Assembly: GCA_013285505.1 (NCBI GenBank)
Contig: CP053450.1
Coordinates: 2,898,796-2,962,795, forward strand
Source: Planctomycetota bacterium
Lineage (GTDB): Bacteria > Planctomycetota > Phycisphaerae > Phycisphaerales > UBA1924
Length of the DNA: 64,000 nucleotides
Direction of reading: 5' to 3'
Part shown: piece by piece, positions 1 to 9,002 of the stretch
How positions within the stretch are numbered: position 1 is the first letter of the stretch
Layout: each line of letters starts with the position of its first letter
Program-made: the position numbers and the translations under genes
Notes under the pieces: generated by a model
Database searches by the model: none
Told to the model about the DNA's origin: nothing
Seen by the model: only the letters and a program-made list of their open reading frames with translations

Positions 1-73
1 ATCGAGGCGGCCGGCTGAGCCGCCGGGCCCTGTGGGGCCTTGCAGGGGCCCCGCGGCCCGGACCTAAACTCTC

Positions 74-107
74 GACGCCCCGCGATCTTTCGCGGGGCGT
101 CTTTCTT
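74..107 (+). terminator. Rho-independent terminator
   Basis: A perfect 11-bp inverted repeat (74-84 with 91-101) closes a 6-nt loop and is followed by TTTCTT. It would end transcription of a gene lying to the left of the window. The codons at 1-18 end in TGA and could be that gene's last residues, but this is too short to support. Confidence 0.85.
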
Positions 108-221
108 GGTCGGGGGCATCTCGCCGAGTCTGGCCGTTGTGATTGGGTTAACGTGCCGATAGCGGTCTACAGTGCCGACCCGACCGGGACTGGTACGCTT
201 TCGAGACCTCGGAGACTTCAC

Positions 222-839
222 GTGACAGAGAAGTATCGGACCGTACTGCTCTTTGGCGCTCCGGGCGCGGGCAAGGGCACGCAGGGCACCATGCTGGGGA
301 GCATCCCCGGTTTCCACCATTTCTCGACCGGCGAGATGTTCCGGAATCTGGACCCGTACTCGGACACCGGGAAGACGTTCCGCGAGTACTCGGTGCGGGG
401 CGAGCTGGTGCCGGACGAGCTGACCGTCGATCTGTGGCGCGAGTGCATGCAGGCGCAGTGGACGCTGGGCATCTACCACCCGTTCAGCGAGTTGCTGGTG
501 CTCGACGGCATCCCGCGGAACGTGCGTCAGACGGAGCTGATGGCCGAGCATGTTGATGTGCTCGGCATCGTGCTGCTGCAGGCGACCGATCAGAAGCTGA
601 TGCTCGACCGCTTGCGCGGTCGCGCGCTGAAAGAGGGTCGGGCCGATGATGCGCAGGAGGCTGTGATCAAGCGTCGGCTGCAGATCTTCGAGGAGACGAC
701 CGCCCCACTGCTGGCCGAGTACCCGTGCGACATCGTGCACCGGGTGGACGCGATCGGTTCGCCGGCGATGGTGCTCAAGCGGGTGCTGGAGGCGGTGACG
801 CCGATTCAGGAAGCGGCGTTCTCAAACGCGCTGCGTTAG
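222..839 (+). CDS. adk: Adenylate kinase family nucleoside monophosphate kinase
   Basis: It transfers phosphate from ATP to AMP (2 ADP) in the cytoplasm. Seen: P-loop GAPGAGKGTQ near residues 12-21, an AMP-site segment with FSTGEMFR, the DGIPRN motif, and a short lid (GRALKEGRADD) without zinc cysteines, followed by the RRL arginine region. The frame is open from GTG 153, but GTG 222 is chosen because GGAG lies 7 bases upstream (211-214) and the family N-terminus begins just before the P-loop. That gives 205 residues, usual for the short-lid form. It stands alone between a terminator and an opposite-strand pseudopilin gene. UMP/CMP kinase specificity is a less likely alternative. Confidence 0.88.
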   Translation: MTEKYRTVLLFGAPGAGKGTQGTMLGSIPGFHHFSTGEMFRNLDPYSDTGKTFREYSVRGELVPDELTVDLWRECMQAQWTLGIYHPFSELLVLDGIPRNVRQTELMAEHVDVLGIVLLQATDQKLMLDRLRGRALKEGRADDAQEAVIKRRLQIFEETTAPLLAEYPCDIVHRVDAIGSPAMVLKRVLEAVTPIQEAAFSNALR

Positions 840-902
840 CACGGGCTGGGCTGGGGCCGGCCGTCGGTCGGTGCCGGGTGTCGGCGGCGTTCGGGCCCGC
901 GG

Positions 903-1847
903 TCAGTCGACTGTGGGCACGTCGAGGTCGCGGCGGCCGCCGCTGAAGAGGGCGTTGCTGGCGGCGGCGTTGAATGCCTCAACGGCACCGAGTCCATCAA
1001 CAACGTAGCCGAGTTCTGCCAAGCTGGTGGTCTCGACGTGGCCGTCGCAGAATGACGCGTTGGTCTTGGTGCCGTGGCGTTCGTCGGGGGCGGAGCGGTT
1101 TTCGGCGCCGGGGTTCTGCGGGTCGCAGAAGTCGCCGTCGGCCTTGAGGCGGGGCGGATCGAGCGAGTAGCCGTGCCCGCCGCGGGCGCGGAGGCTGGGG
1201 TCGCGCTCACCGGTGGCGATGTTCTCGGTGCGTTCGCTCTCGGGTTTGCCTGCGGCGCTGCCGAGGGAGTCGGCGGCGAGGACGGTGCCGGAGGCGTCGA
1301 TGGAGCTGGTGCGGACGGGGAAGTTGACAAACCTGCCGCCGGACTCGCCCTGGTAGTCCCAGCGGGCGTTGCCGAGGAACTGGTAGTTGTAGCCGTAGGG
1401 GCTGTTGCGGGTGCTGGTCCAGTCCTTGGCCTCGGTGCAGAGGAAGATCTCGTTGTTGACCTGGGCCGAGTGCTCGGTGTCGCGGTCCGGGGAGGGGTTG
1501 GCGAGGGCATAGAAGCCCGCGGCGGCGCCCATCTGGACGTACCAGCGGGGGCGGTACTGCTCGCCGTTGCCGACGTCGTAGACGTTCTTGGACTCGTCGG
1601 CGTATCTGCCGACCTGGCCGGGGACGGAGATGTCGTCCCACTCGTTAGCGTAGATGGCCCAGCCGAGGGTGATCTGGCGGAGGCCGGTGGAGCAGACGGT
1701 GGTGCGGGCGGACTGCCGGGCTTTGCCGAGGGCGGGGAGGAGGATGCCGATGAGCAGGGCGATGATGGCGATGACCACCAGCAGCTCGATCAGGGTAAAG
1801 CCCGGTGCACGGCGGTGCATGCGGCACGAACGGAAGGTGGAATGCAT
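903..1847 (-). CDS. Type II secretion pseudopilin-like protein with H-X9-DG domain
   Basis: An exported protein of 314 residues anchored by a type IV prepilin signal. Seen: a basic leader of 16 residues ending in glycine, then [20 protein letters not shown] with Glu at mature position 5, and a C-terminal [13 protein letters not shown] segment that fits the H-X9-DG signature of planctomycete pseudopilin-like proteins. The middle domain is Tyr/Trp/Asn-rich and extracytoplasmic. Planctomycetes carry many such paralogues, usually as isolated genes, as here. It should be processed by a PilD-type peptidase. What it assembles with is not visible. GGGGAGAG upstream of ATG 1847 supports the start. Confidence 0.85.
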   Translation of the reverse strand: MHSTFRSCRMHRRAPGFTLIELLVVIAIIALLIGILLPALGKARQSARTTVCSTGLRQITLGWAIYANEWDDISVPGQVGRYADESKNVYDVGNGEQYRPRWYVQMGAAAGFYALANPSPDRDTEHSAQVNNEIFLCTEAKDWTSTRNSPYGYNYQFLGNARWDYQGESGGRFVNFPVRTSSIDASGTVLAADSLGSAAGKPESERTENIATGERDPSLRARGGHGYSLDPPRLKADGDFCDPQNPGAENRSAPDERHGTKTNASFCDGHVETTSLAELGYVVDGLGAVEAFNAAASNALFSGGRRDLDVPTVD

Positions 1848-2063
1848 GTCTCTCCCCGGTGGTGGGCGGATCGGTCAACACTGGCGGGGCTTCGTCCTGC
1901 GCGAAGTCGCCGGGTTGGCTCGGGCTTCGCCGGTTGAAGCACCGATACTGCCAGAGAATACCTGATCTCGCTTCCGATTCAAGCCCGAGTTTGGGTCGGG
2001 GACGGGGAATGGGCTTGCGAAGCGTGGCCGGCGGGACAAGGATCAGGATTCCTGAGAGCCCTC

Positions 2064-2978
2064 ATGCACATCCGCGACATCTTCAAACAGCAGCGGACGA
2101 CGTTCTCCTTTGAGTTCTTCCCTCCCAAGAGCGCGGAGGCCGCGGGGAAGCTGTTCGACACGATCGCGGAGCTGGAGTCGCTGCGGCCGACGTTCGTGAG
2201 CGCGACGTACGGTGCCGGCGGGTCTACGCGTGAGCTCACCAACGATCTGGTGGTGCGGCTCCGGGACGAGACGAGCCTGAATCCGATGCCGCACCTGACG
2301 TGTCTGGGGCACTCTGAGAGCGAGATCCACGCGATCCTCGAGCGGTATGCGCGGCACGACATCGGGAACATCTTGGCGCTGCGGGGCGACCCGCCTCGGG
2401 ATCAGCCGGACTACGACCGGGCGGCGGATGCGTTCGGCTACGCGTCGGACCTGGTGGCGGCGATCCGGCGGTTCAATGACTCGGGCACACACCCGAACCC
2501 ATCGGGGTTCGGCATCGGGGTGGCGGGCTTCCCGGAGGGGCACCCGGAGACGCCGAACCGGCTGCGGGAGCTGGACCTGCTGAAGGCGAAGGTGGACGAG
2601 GGGGCTGACTTCATCATCACGCAGTTGTTCTTTGACAACCGCGATTTCTATGACTTCCGCGACCGGTGCCGGTTGGCGGGGATCTCGGTGCCGATCATCG
2701 CGGGGATCATGCCGATCACTTCGGCGCCGGGGATGGCGCGGATGGCGGATCTGGCGCAGGGCGCGCGGTTTCCGGCGGCGGTGATCCGGGCGATCAAGCG
2801 GACGGGCGGGGACCCGGAGGCGGTGCAGCGGGTGGGTGTGCACTGGGCGACCGAGCAATGCCGCGACCTGTTGGACCACGATGTGGACGGGATTCACTTC
2901 TATACGCTGAATCGTTCGCGGGCAACGCGCGAGGTGTACACGACGCTGGGCGTTCGTGACTCGATGGATCTGCAGTAG
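2064..2978 (+). CDS. metF: 5,10-methylenetetrahydrofolate reductase
   Basis: It reduces 5,10-methylene-THF to 5-methyl-THF for methionine synthesis, as a FAD TIM-barrel enzyme in the cytoplasm. Seen: the N-terminal FSFEFFPPKS with the catalytic Glu, the ATYGAGGS motif, the NILALRGDPP segment of the flavin and folate site, and FIITQLFFDN near the middle. Length 304 matches bacterial MetF. The 216 bases between the divergent pseudopilin gene and this start hold no recognised riboswitch. It converges on the downstream glycosyltransferase gene, 34 bases away. Confidence 0.95.
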   Translation: MHIRDIFKQQRTTFSFEFFPPKSAEAAGKLFDTIAELESLRPTFVSATYGAGGSTRELTNDLVVRLRDETSLNPMPHLTCLGHSESEIHAILERYARHDIGNILALRGDPPRDQPDYDRAADAFGYASDLVAAIRRFNDSGTHPNPSGFGIGVAGFPEGHPETPNRLRELDLLKAKVDEGADFIITQLFFDNRDFYDFRDRCRLAGISVPIIAGIMPITSAPGMARMADLAQGARFPAAVIRAIKRTGGDPEAVQRVGVHWATEQCRDLLDHDVDGIHFYTLNRSRATREVYTTLGVRDSMDLQ

Positions 2979-3012
2979 CGGGTGAGGGTCTGGTGCGGCG
3001 GCGGGCGCCGTG

Positions 3013-4792
3013 TCAGTGCTTGGCGCACGCGTCGCGCCACATCGAGCGGTAGGCGGTCTCGAGCCTTCGCATGAAGCCGGGGCCGTCGCAGAGGGGTGAG
3101 GCGGCGACGCGGTCTCGCATGGAGGAGCCGCAGGGACTGCAGACGCTCGGGGTCGCTCGCGAGATCGGCCGCGGCGCGGACGAAGGCGTCCTCGTCGTGG
3201 AGGGCGAGTTCAGGCATGCCGACAGCGGTGAGCAGCGACAGACCGACGCGGCTGGCGTGGTTGGCCCCGGCGAGTGAGAGCACGGGGACGCCCATCCAGA
3301 GGGCCTCGCAGGTGGTTGTGGTGCCGTTGTAGGGGAAGGGGTCGAGGCCGATGTCGAGGAGGCGGTAGGCGTCGAGGTGGTCGGCCTTGGAGGCGATGCG
3401 GCCGAGGAGATCGACGCGGGATCGGTCGATCTGGTGCTCGGCGAGCATGGCCTCGTAGTGGGCCAGCGAGACGGGGGAGGAGAACGCCTCCCCCTTGAGG
3501 ACGAGCCGGGCGGTCGGGACCTCGCGGAGGAGTCGGCACCAGAGAGCCATGACGCGGGGCGTGATCTTCTTGGTCGCGTTGAAGGAGCCGAAGGTGATGT
3601 GGCCGGTGTCGATGGAGGGGGGCGGCGCGACGGCCGGGGCGTCCTTGCGCGGGGTGTAGCAGAGGAAGCAGCCGGGCAGGCGGACGAGCTTCTCGGTGTG
3701 GTACTGGTCGGACTCGGGCGTGTCGGTGAGTTCGTCGACGACGCGGTAGTCGATGGTGGGCAGGCCGGTGGTGTTGGGGTAGCCGAGGTAGGTGACGACG
3801 ACCGGGGCGGGCTTGTCGCGGAGCATGTGGAGTCGCGAGTGCTGGGTGTGGCCGGTGAGCTCGACGAGGATGTCGATGCGGTCGGCGCGGATCTTGGCGG
3901 CGAGTTGGGCGTCGTTGAGCGTGCGGACGTGACGCCAGTTGTCGGTGAGCTCTCGGAACTGGTCGGTGACGCTGTCGAGAGCGGCGCCGGTGTGGTAGCA
4001 GTAGGTCAGGAAGTTCGCGGCGTCGCGGTCGGTGAGGAGGGCGCGGGCGAAATAGGCGACGGAGTGCTCGTAGAAGTCGGCGGAGAGGTAGCCGATGCGG
4101 AGGGGGCGGTCGGGGGAGAAATCGGTCGGCAGTGTGCCCGGGACGCTGGGGAGCGTGTTGGACGGGAGGGCCATCACGGCGTCGCCGAAGGCCTTGTGGG
4201 CCGCGAAGACCTCGGCGGGGTCGAGGGAGTCGGGATAGTTCATCGCGGTGCAGAGGCAGTCGAGGGCGGCGAGGTGATCGGGCTTCTTCGCGATGACGCG
4301 CTGGAATTCGGCGATGGCGTCGTCGATGCGTCCGACGTGGAGGTAGCAGTTGGCCAGGTCGGTGCGGGCCTCGAGGTGGTCGGGCTGCAGTTCGATGGCA
4401 CGCTGGTAGGTCTTGATGGCCTCGTCGACCTGCTTGTTGGTCTGCTGGGCTTTGGCGAGGCAGGCGATGGCGACGGCGTTGCCGGGCTCGAGCTCGACGA
4501 CCTTGGCGAAGGCCTCGGCGGCCTGTGCGGAGCGGTTGGTCAGTGCGAGGATCGCGCCGACGGAGAACCAGGTCCGGGTGTTCTTCGGGTCGAGTCGCAG
4601 GGAGGCCTGGAGGGCCTCGAGCCCGGGGCCGGGCTGACCGGTGCGGAAACGGCACTCGCCGAGCATGCGGAGGATGTCGGCGTTGTTCGGTGCGAGCGAC
4701 GCGGCCTGGTTGAGGTGCTCGAGCGCCGGGCCGAATTGGCCGGCCTGCATCGAGGCGACGGCGGATTGCATCAGTTCGTCGGCGGTCGGCAT
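3013..4792 (-). CDS. TPR-containing O-GlcNAc transferase-like glycosyltransferase (GT41), one frame break
   Basis: The N-terminal ~190 residues form about five TPR units; the rest is the two-lobed GT41 (OGT/SPINDLY-like) region with LRIGYLSADFYEHSVAYF, ILVELTGHTQHSRL, GSFNATKKITP and LDPFPYNGTTTTCEALWMG. The frame breaks near 3119. In the next frame the usual family ending follows (MRDRVAASPLCDG, then LETAYRSMW) with stop at 3013. Removing one base gives 592 residues. The start overlaps the end of the upstream amidotransferase by 22 bases, so the two are probably translationally coupled. Acceptor and sugar are unknown; bacterial GT41 enzymes modify proteins or cell-surface glycans. Confidence 0.8.
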
Positions 4793-5542
4793 GCGGGCGC
4801 TCCTGCGCGGGTGGTCTGTGCGGCGCAGACGAGCTCTTGGTAGAGCGTTTGGCCCACGGCGTCTTGGTCGGTGCGTTCGGGGTGCCACTGTACCCCGACC
4901 CAGAATCGGCGGGCCGGGTCGCAGATCGCCTCGATGGTGCCGTCGGGGGCGGTGGCGATGACGGTGAGCGTGCCGGGGTCGGCGACGGCCTGGTGGTGCT
5001 TGCTCCGGACGGTGCCGCGGAAACGGAGCCGCCGGAGGCAGATGCTCGGCGGCGGGCGTGGGGAGCACGGTGTGGTGGTGTTCCCAGTGGTCTGCGTGGG
5101 TGGCGAGTGTGTCGGGCATGAACTGGTCGAGGCGTCCTCCGGCGACGAGGGCCTGCATCTGCATGCCGAGGCAGACACCGAGGACGGGTGTATCGGGTGC
5201 ACGCTCGATGATCGCGCGGAGCAGGGCGGACTCGAACCGTTGCCGCTCGGGATGGACGGAGGTGACGCGGGGGTCGGTGGGCTCGCCGAAGGGCTCGGTG
5301 AAGGGATCGTCGCCGCCGGTGAAGACGAAGGCGTCGAGACGGGCGGCCAGGTCCGGGGCGGTCTCGGCGATCGGGGGGAGCAGGACCGGGGTGCCCCCGG
5401 CGGCGTCGATCGCCGCGGCGTAGTTCTGGTAGGTGAAGACGCGCAGGCCGTTGGCGTGGTCGGTGAGATCGGCGGTGATGCCGACGAGCGGCCTGGCGCG
5501 CGGGCTCGAGTCTCGTTCGGGTGATGGATCTGGCGGGGTCAT
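4771..5542 (-). CDS. Class I glutamine amidotransferase-like hydrolase (peptidase C26), one frame break
   Basis: It resembles PuuD-type gamma-glutamyl-gamma-aminobutyrate hydrolases. Seen in frame one: LVGITADLTDH at the start, FTGGDDPFTEPFGE, and the nucleophile elbow LGVCLGMQMQA. Seen in the next frame: VRSKHHQAV and the catalytic His/Glu motif GVQWHPERTD. The change of frame sits at an AAA run (5021-5023); removing one base joins both halves into 256 residues, normal for the family. The overlap with the GT41 gene downstream suggests one transcript, but no shared pathway is obvious. The true substrate could be any gamma-glutamyl amide. Confidence 0.8.
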
Positions 5543-5620
5543 GTCGGGGCAGTCTATGGGTTCTGGCGGGCCGGTCGGGGGATCGGTGCCCCGGCGGGGT
5601 GTGACCGGTACACTGCGGCT

Positions 5621-7077
5621 GTGTCACGCGGCAAGCTCACGACGATCTTTGTGCTGATCACGATCATCTGCCTCGGGCTGAGTGCGCTCCTGATGCCTCG
5701 GCGCGATGCGGCGGCGGTGGACGCCGAGCCGCTCCTGTCATTGCCGCCGAGCGAGGTGACCGAGGTGGTCTTCGCCGGTGGCGAGACCGAGGACCAGCGG
5801 CTGGTGCGCGTGTCCGGAGACCGCTGGGAGCTTCGGATCGGCGGGTCGCCGGAGGTGCGGTGGCCGGTGGCCTCGGACCGGGCGCGGGCGTTTCTGCGGA
5901 TTCTGGACCGGTTGAGGGGGATGCCGACGGATCTGCAGGGGGAAGAATCGGCGGCGGCGCTCACCGTCATCGGCGGGTCGGGGCAGCGGGTCAGGCTCGG
6001 GCTGCCCGCGGGCTCGTTGGGTGGGCGGGTGATGGTGACCCTCGAGGACGGTGCGGGGGTGCGGGCGTATGTGTCGACTGATGAGTTGCCGCGGCTTTTG
6101 GGTGGGCGGGGCTTTGTCGGTTGGATGGACGCGAGGGCGTTTGCCGGCGTGGAGGGCCGGGTCACCCGGGTGGAGATCGCCTCCGGGGGCGGGGCGATGG
6201 TGTTGGGGGCGGTCGGCGGGGGGTGGCGGATCGAGTCGCCGTTCGAGGCTGCGGCGGAGCCCTCGCTGGTCGAAGAACTTGTGACCGGGCTCCGGATGCT
6301 TCCGGTGGCGGAGGGGCGCCCGGAGCGGTCGGAGCCCCCGACCGACGCGACGGTGATCTCGGTGACGACCGAGTCACGGGACGCGGGGGAAGACGGGTCT
6401 GTCGCGTCGCGGGTGCTAGAGCATCGGTGCGTGACGCTGGGCCCAGTGAGCGGGGGCGGGCGTGTGCCGGTGCTGCTGAGCGCGCGGGTGGCCGGTGGCG
6501 GCGGCCTGGCGGACATGGTCTCGGATGCGCTGGGGCCGATCACGGCTTCGGTGGACGCGGCGAGGCTGACGGAGCTGGTGGCGCCAGCCGGCGTTCTATA
6601 TCGCCAGGCGGGCGTTGCGGGCGGAGCCGAGTGATGTGCGCGCTGGATGTGGCGTTGCCGTCGGGCGGGGTGGTGCGTGTCGAGCGGGACGGCGAGGGCT
6701 GGCGACGGGACGGGGAGGCGGTCGAGGCCGCGGAGGGTGCAGCGATCGAGTCGCTGGTGGAGTTGATCACGGTCGGGGTGGCGACGGTGGCGGCGTGGTC
6801 TGAGTCGGGCGAGGCCGAGGGATCGCAGCCGCTCGGGTCGATCACGTGCGAAGGGCTCGGCGGGACGACGCTGGAGACGGTGCGGTTCGGCGTGGCGGGG
6901 CTGCCGGCACCGGCGGAAGACTCTCGCCTGCACGCGTTGCTGACGGTGGGCGGCGTGCTCCGGTATTACCCACCGGAGGCGGGCGTCGGCCGGGCGGCGG
7001 CGTGGATTACGGGGCTGGTGCCGGCAGAGCCGGGCGGGGCGGACCCGGCGGAGGCGGTCGAGCCCTCCGCGGGCTGA
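5621..7077 (+). CDS. DUF4340-like membrane-anchored protein, two frame breaks
   Basis: An N-terminal TM segment (TTIFVLITIICLGLSALLM) is followed by repeated beta-rich units of the form LPPSEVTEVVF / RWELRIG and ALDVALPSGG / GEGWRRDG, the pattern I associate with DUF4340. Frame breaks near 6597 and 6640 interrupt it. Between them the third frame reads YIARRALRAEPSDVRA, which links the two halves naturally. Removing two bases gives 484 residues. DUF4340 proteins usually accompany GldG-type ABC exporters; none is next to it here. The GTG 5621 start follows the divergent amidotransferase gene by 78 bases. Its stop overlaps the next start (TGATG), so the GNAT and HD genes are co-translated with it. 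Confidence 0.6.
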
Positions 7078-7661
7078 TGGAGGCTTTGGGAGTGCTTGGC
7101 GCAGACGGACCGGCGATTGGATTCCCCCGCATCGAGACCGAGCGGCTGGTGCTTCGCGGGCCGACCGAGGCGGATCTGCCGCACATGCCGCGGGTGTTCA
7201 ATGACCCGGAGATCTACGCCTACACACGGAACATCCCGTACCCGTACGGCGAGGCTGACGCGGTGGCGGCGCTCTCGCGGTATTGGCGGCTCGCGGCGGC
7301 CGGCGAGGCGCTGACGCTGTTTCCGGAGTGCCGGGCGACGGGTGAGATGATCGGGCTGGTTGTGCTCATCATGAAGCCGGGAGGGGCGGAGGCGGAACTT
7401 GGGTATGCGCTGGGACGGGCCTGGTGGGGGAAGGGGTACGCGACGGAGGCGGCGTCGGCGGCCGTGGGGTACGCGTTTGCGTCGCTGGGTGTTGACGAGG
7501 TGAACGCCCACGCGATGGTGCGGAATCCGGCGTCTTCGCGGGTGCTCGAGAAGGTGGGGATGCGGGCGGTGGGGATCGCGGAAGGGTTGTGCAAGAAGGA
7601 CGGGGAGGTCTTTGACGCGGCGGGCTTTGCGATCAGCAGAGCGGCCTGGGAGGCACGATGA
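7077..7661 (+). CDS. GNAT family N-acetyltransferase (RimJ/RimL type)
   Basis: It transfers an acyl group from acetyl-CoA to an amino group. Seen: IETERLVLRGPTEADL at the N-terminus, ELGYALGRAWWGKGYATEA (motif A acetyl-CoA loop) and NPASSRVLEKVGM near the end, all typical of the ribosomal-protein and aminoglycoside-type GNAT group. Length is 194 residues. The start codon overlaps the stop of the upstream DUF4340-like gene, and its own stop overlaps the HD-domain gene (ATGA), so these three form one transcript. The substrate cannot be told from sequence. Confidence 0.85.
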   Translation: MEALGVLGADGPAIGFPRIETERLVLRGPTEADLPHMPRVFNDPEIYAYTRNIPYPYGEADAVAALSRYWRLAAAGEALTLFPECRATGEMIGLVVLIMKPGGAEAELGYALGRAWWGKGYATEAASAAVGYAFASLGVDEVNAHAMVRNPASSRVLEKVGMRAVGIAEGLCKKDGEVFDAAGFAISRAAWEAR

Positions 7662-8227
7662 CTTTGACGACGGCGCAGGTCGCGGAGATGTTCCCGAGCC
7701 TGCTGGATATCGCGGATACGGGGCTTCGCGACAAGGTCGCGGCGGTCTGGGGCGAGGCGATCGAGACCGGGTGCGGCGGGAAGGGCTGGACCGTGGACGA
7801 ACTGCGGGCGGTGCCGTTTACGCTGCTGGCGGGGGAGATCGACCTGCGGTTTGTCGAGCACGTGAACTCGTGCGCGAAGCAGTGCATCGCGATCGCGGGG
7901 GTGCTCGGTGAGGTGTTCGGCGACCGGGTCCCGGTCAACATGGACTACCTGATCGCGGGTGCGCTGCTGGCGGATGTGGGCAAGCCGCTGGAGTATGCCA
8001 AGGACGCGCGGGGGCGTGTGATCAAGGGGAGCTTCGGCGAGCTGGTGCGGCACCCTTTCAGCGGCGTGGCGCTGTGCTACAAGCACGGCATCCCGCCGGA
8101 GGTGATGCACATCGTCGCGACGCACAGCCACGAGGGTGACGCCGTGCAGCGCTCGATCGAGAGCATCATCTTTCATCACGCGGACTTCGTGGACTTCGAT
8201 ATCGCGAAGTTTCTGGGTCGAGCGTGA
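7658..8227 (+). CDS. HD-domain-like protein with a degenerate HD pair
   Basis: A 189-residue protein with a helical HD fold: HVNSC near residue 68, GALLADVGKP near 101-110, LVRHPF near 130, and H-rich ends (THSHEGD, HHADFVDFD). In catalytic HD phosphohydrolases the second motif is H-D; here it is Ala105-Asp106, so one metal ligand is missing. The other His residues are kept, and it may use a different metal set or only bind nucleotides. It begins inside the GNAT stop codon (ATGA). Function unknown. Confidence 0.7.
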   Translation: MTLTTAQVAEMFPSLLDIADTGLRDKVAAVWGEAIETGCGGKGWTVDELRAVPFTLLAGEIDLRFVEHVNSCAKQCIAIAGVLGEVFGDRVPVNMDYLIAGALLADVGKPLEYAKDARGRVIKGSFGELVRHPFSGVALCYKHGIPPEVMHIVATHSHEGDAVQRSIESIIFHHADFVDFDIAKFLGRA

Positions 8228-8254
8228 TCGGCCGCGGGTGTCCGCTGCGCGCTC

Positions 8255-8890
8255 TCAGCTCCCCGGTTGCTTGACCGTGCGGAGGTAGGGCTTGACCTCG
8301 GTGAACCCGCCGGGGAAGAGGGTCTTGGCCTGCTCGTTGGTGACGGCGGGGACGATGATGCAGTCGTCGCCCTGTTGCCAGTCGGCGGGGGTGGCGACCT
8401 TGTGCTTGGCGGTCAGCTGGAGCGAGTCGATGACGCGGAGGATCTCCTGAAAGTTGCGCCCGGTGCTGGCGGGGTAGGTAAGGGTGAGCTTGACCTTCTT
8501 GTCGGGTCCGATGATGAAGACCGATCGCACGGTGAGGGTGTCGTTGGCGTTGGGGTGGATCATGCCGTAGAGATCGGAGACCGTGCGGTCCTTGTCGGCG
8601 ATGAGGGGGAAGTTGAGTGCGCAGCCCTGGGTCTCTTTGATGTCCGCGGCCCAGACGTTGTGGCTCTCGAGGGGATCGACGCTGAGGCCGAGGACTTTGA
8701 CGTTGCGCTTGTCGAATTCGCCCTTAAGCCGGGCCACGGCGCCGAGCTCGGTGGTGCAAACCGGCGTGAAGTCGGCGGGATGGCTGAAGAGCACGCCCCA
8801 AGAGTCCCCGAGGTAGGCGTGGAGGCTGATGGGACCCTCGGTGGAGTCCTGCGTGAAGTCGGGTGCGGTGTCGCCGAGTTGAACTGTCAT
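8255..8890 (-). CDS. 1-Cys peroxiredoxin (Prx6 type)
   Basis: It reduces hydrogen peroxide and organic or lipid hydroperoxides. Seen: GDTAPDF at the N-terminus, the peroxidatic site HPADFTPVCTTEL, GLSVDPLESHNVW, and the long C-terminal arm with TPADWQQGDD that marks the Prx6/1-Cys subfamily. No second conserved resolving Cys appears. Length 211 is typical. It is a single gene, convergent with the HD gene (27-base gap) and divergent from the hydro-lyase gene. The start at 8890 matches the family N-terminus. No OxyR-like site was recognised. Confidence 0.92.
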   Translation of the reverse strand: MTVQLGDTAPDFTQDSTEGPISLHAYLGDSWGVLFSHPADFTPVCTTELGAVARLKGEFDKRNVKVLGLSVDPLESHNVWAADIKETQGCALNFPLIADKDRTVSDLYGMIHPNANDTLTVRSVFIIGPDKKVKLTLTYPASTGRNFQEILRVIDSLQLTAKHKVATPADWQQGDDCIIVPAVTNEQAKTLFPGGFTEVKPYLRTVKQPGS

Positions 8891-9002
8891 GATGAGTCTC
8901 CCTGTGTGTGTTGAGTCGGACGGCATTCTATGCCGCTCGCGCGTTGGGGCTCGGGTGTGGTGGTTGCCGGGGTGTGCGGCGGCTGTGGTCGTAGAATCGG
9001 GC

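Noticed and set aside
1848..2063. Possible riboswitch before metF
   Set aside because: I looked for SAM, SAH and cobalamin landmarks in the 216-base gap and found no convincing conserved core.
3377..4843. 488-codon open frame on the plus strand opposite the GT41 gene
   Set aside because: Gly/Val/Glu-only composition and complete overlap with a real gene show that it is a shadow frame.
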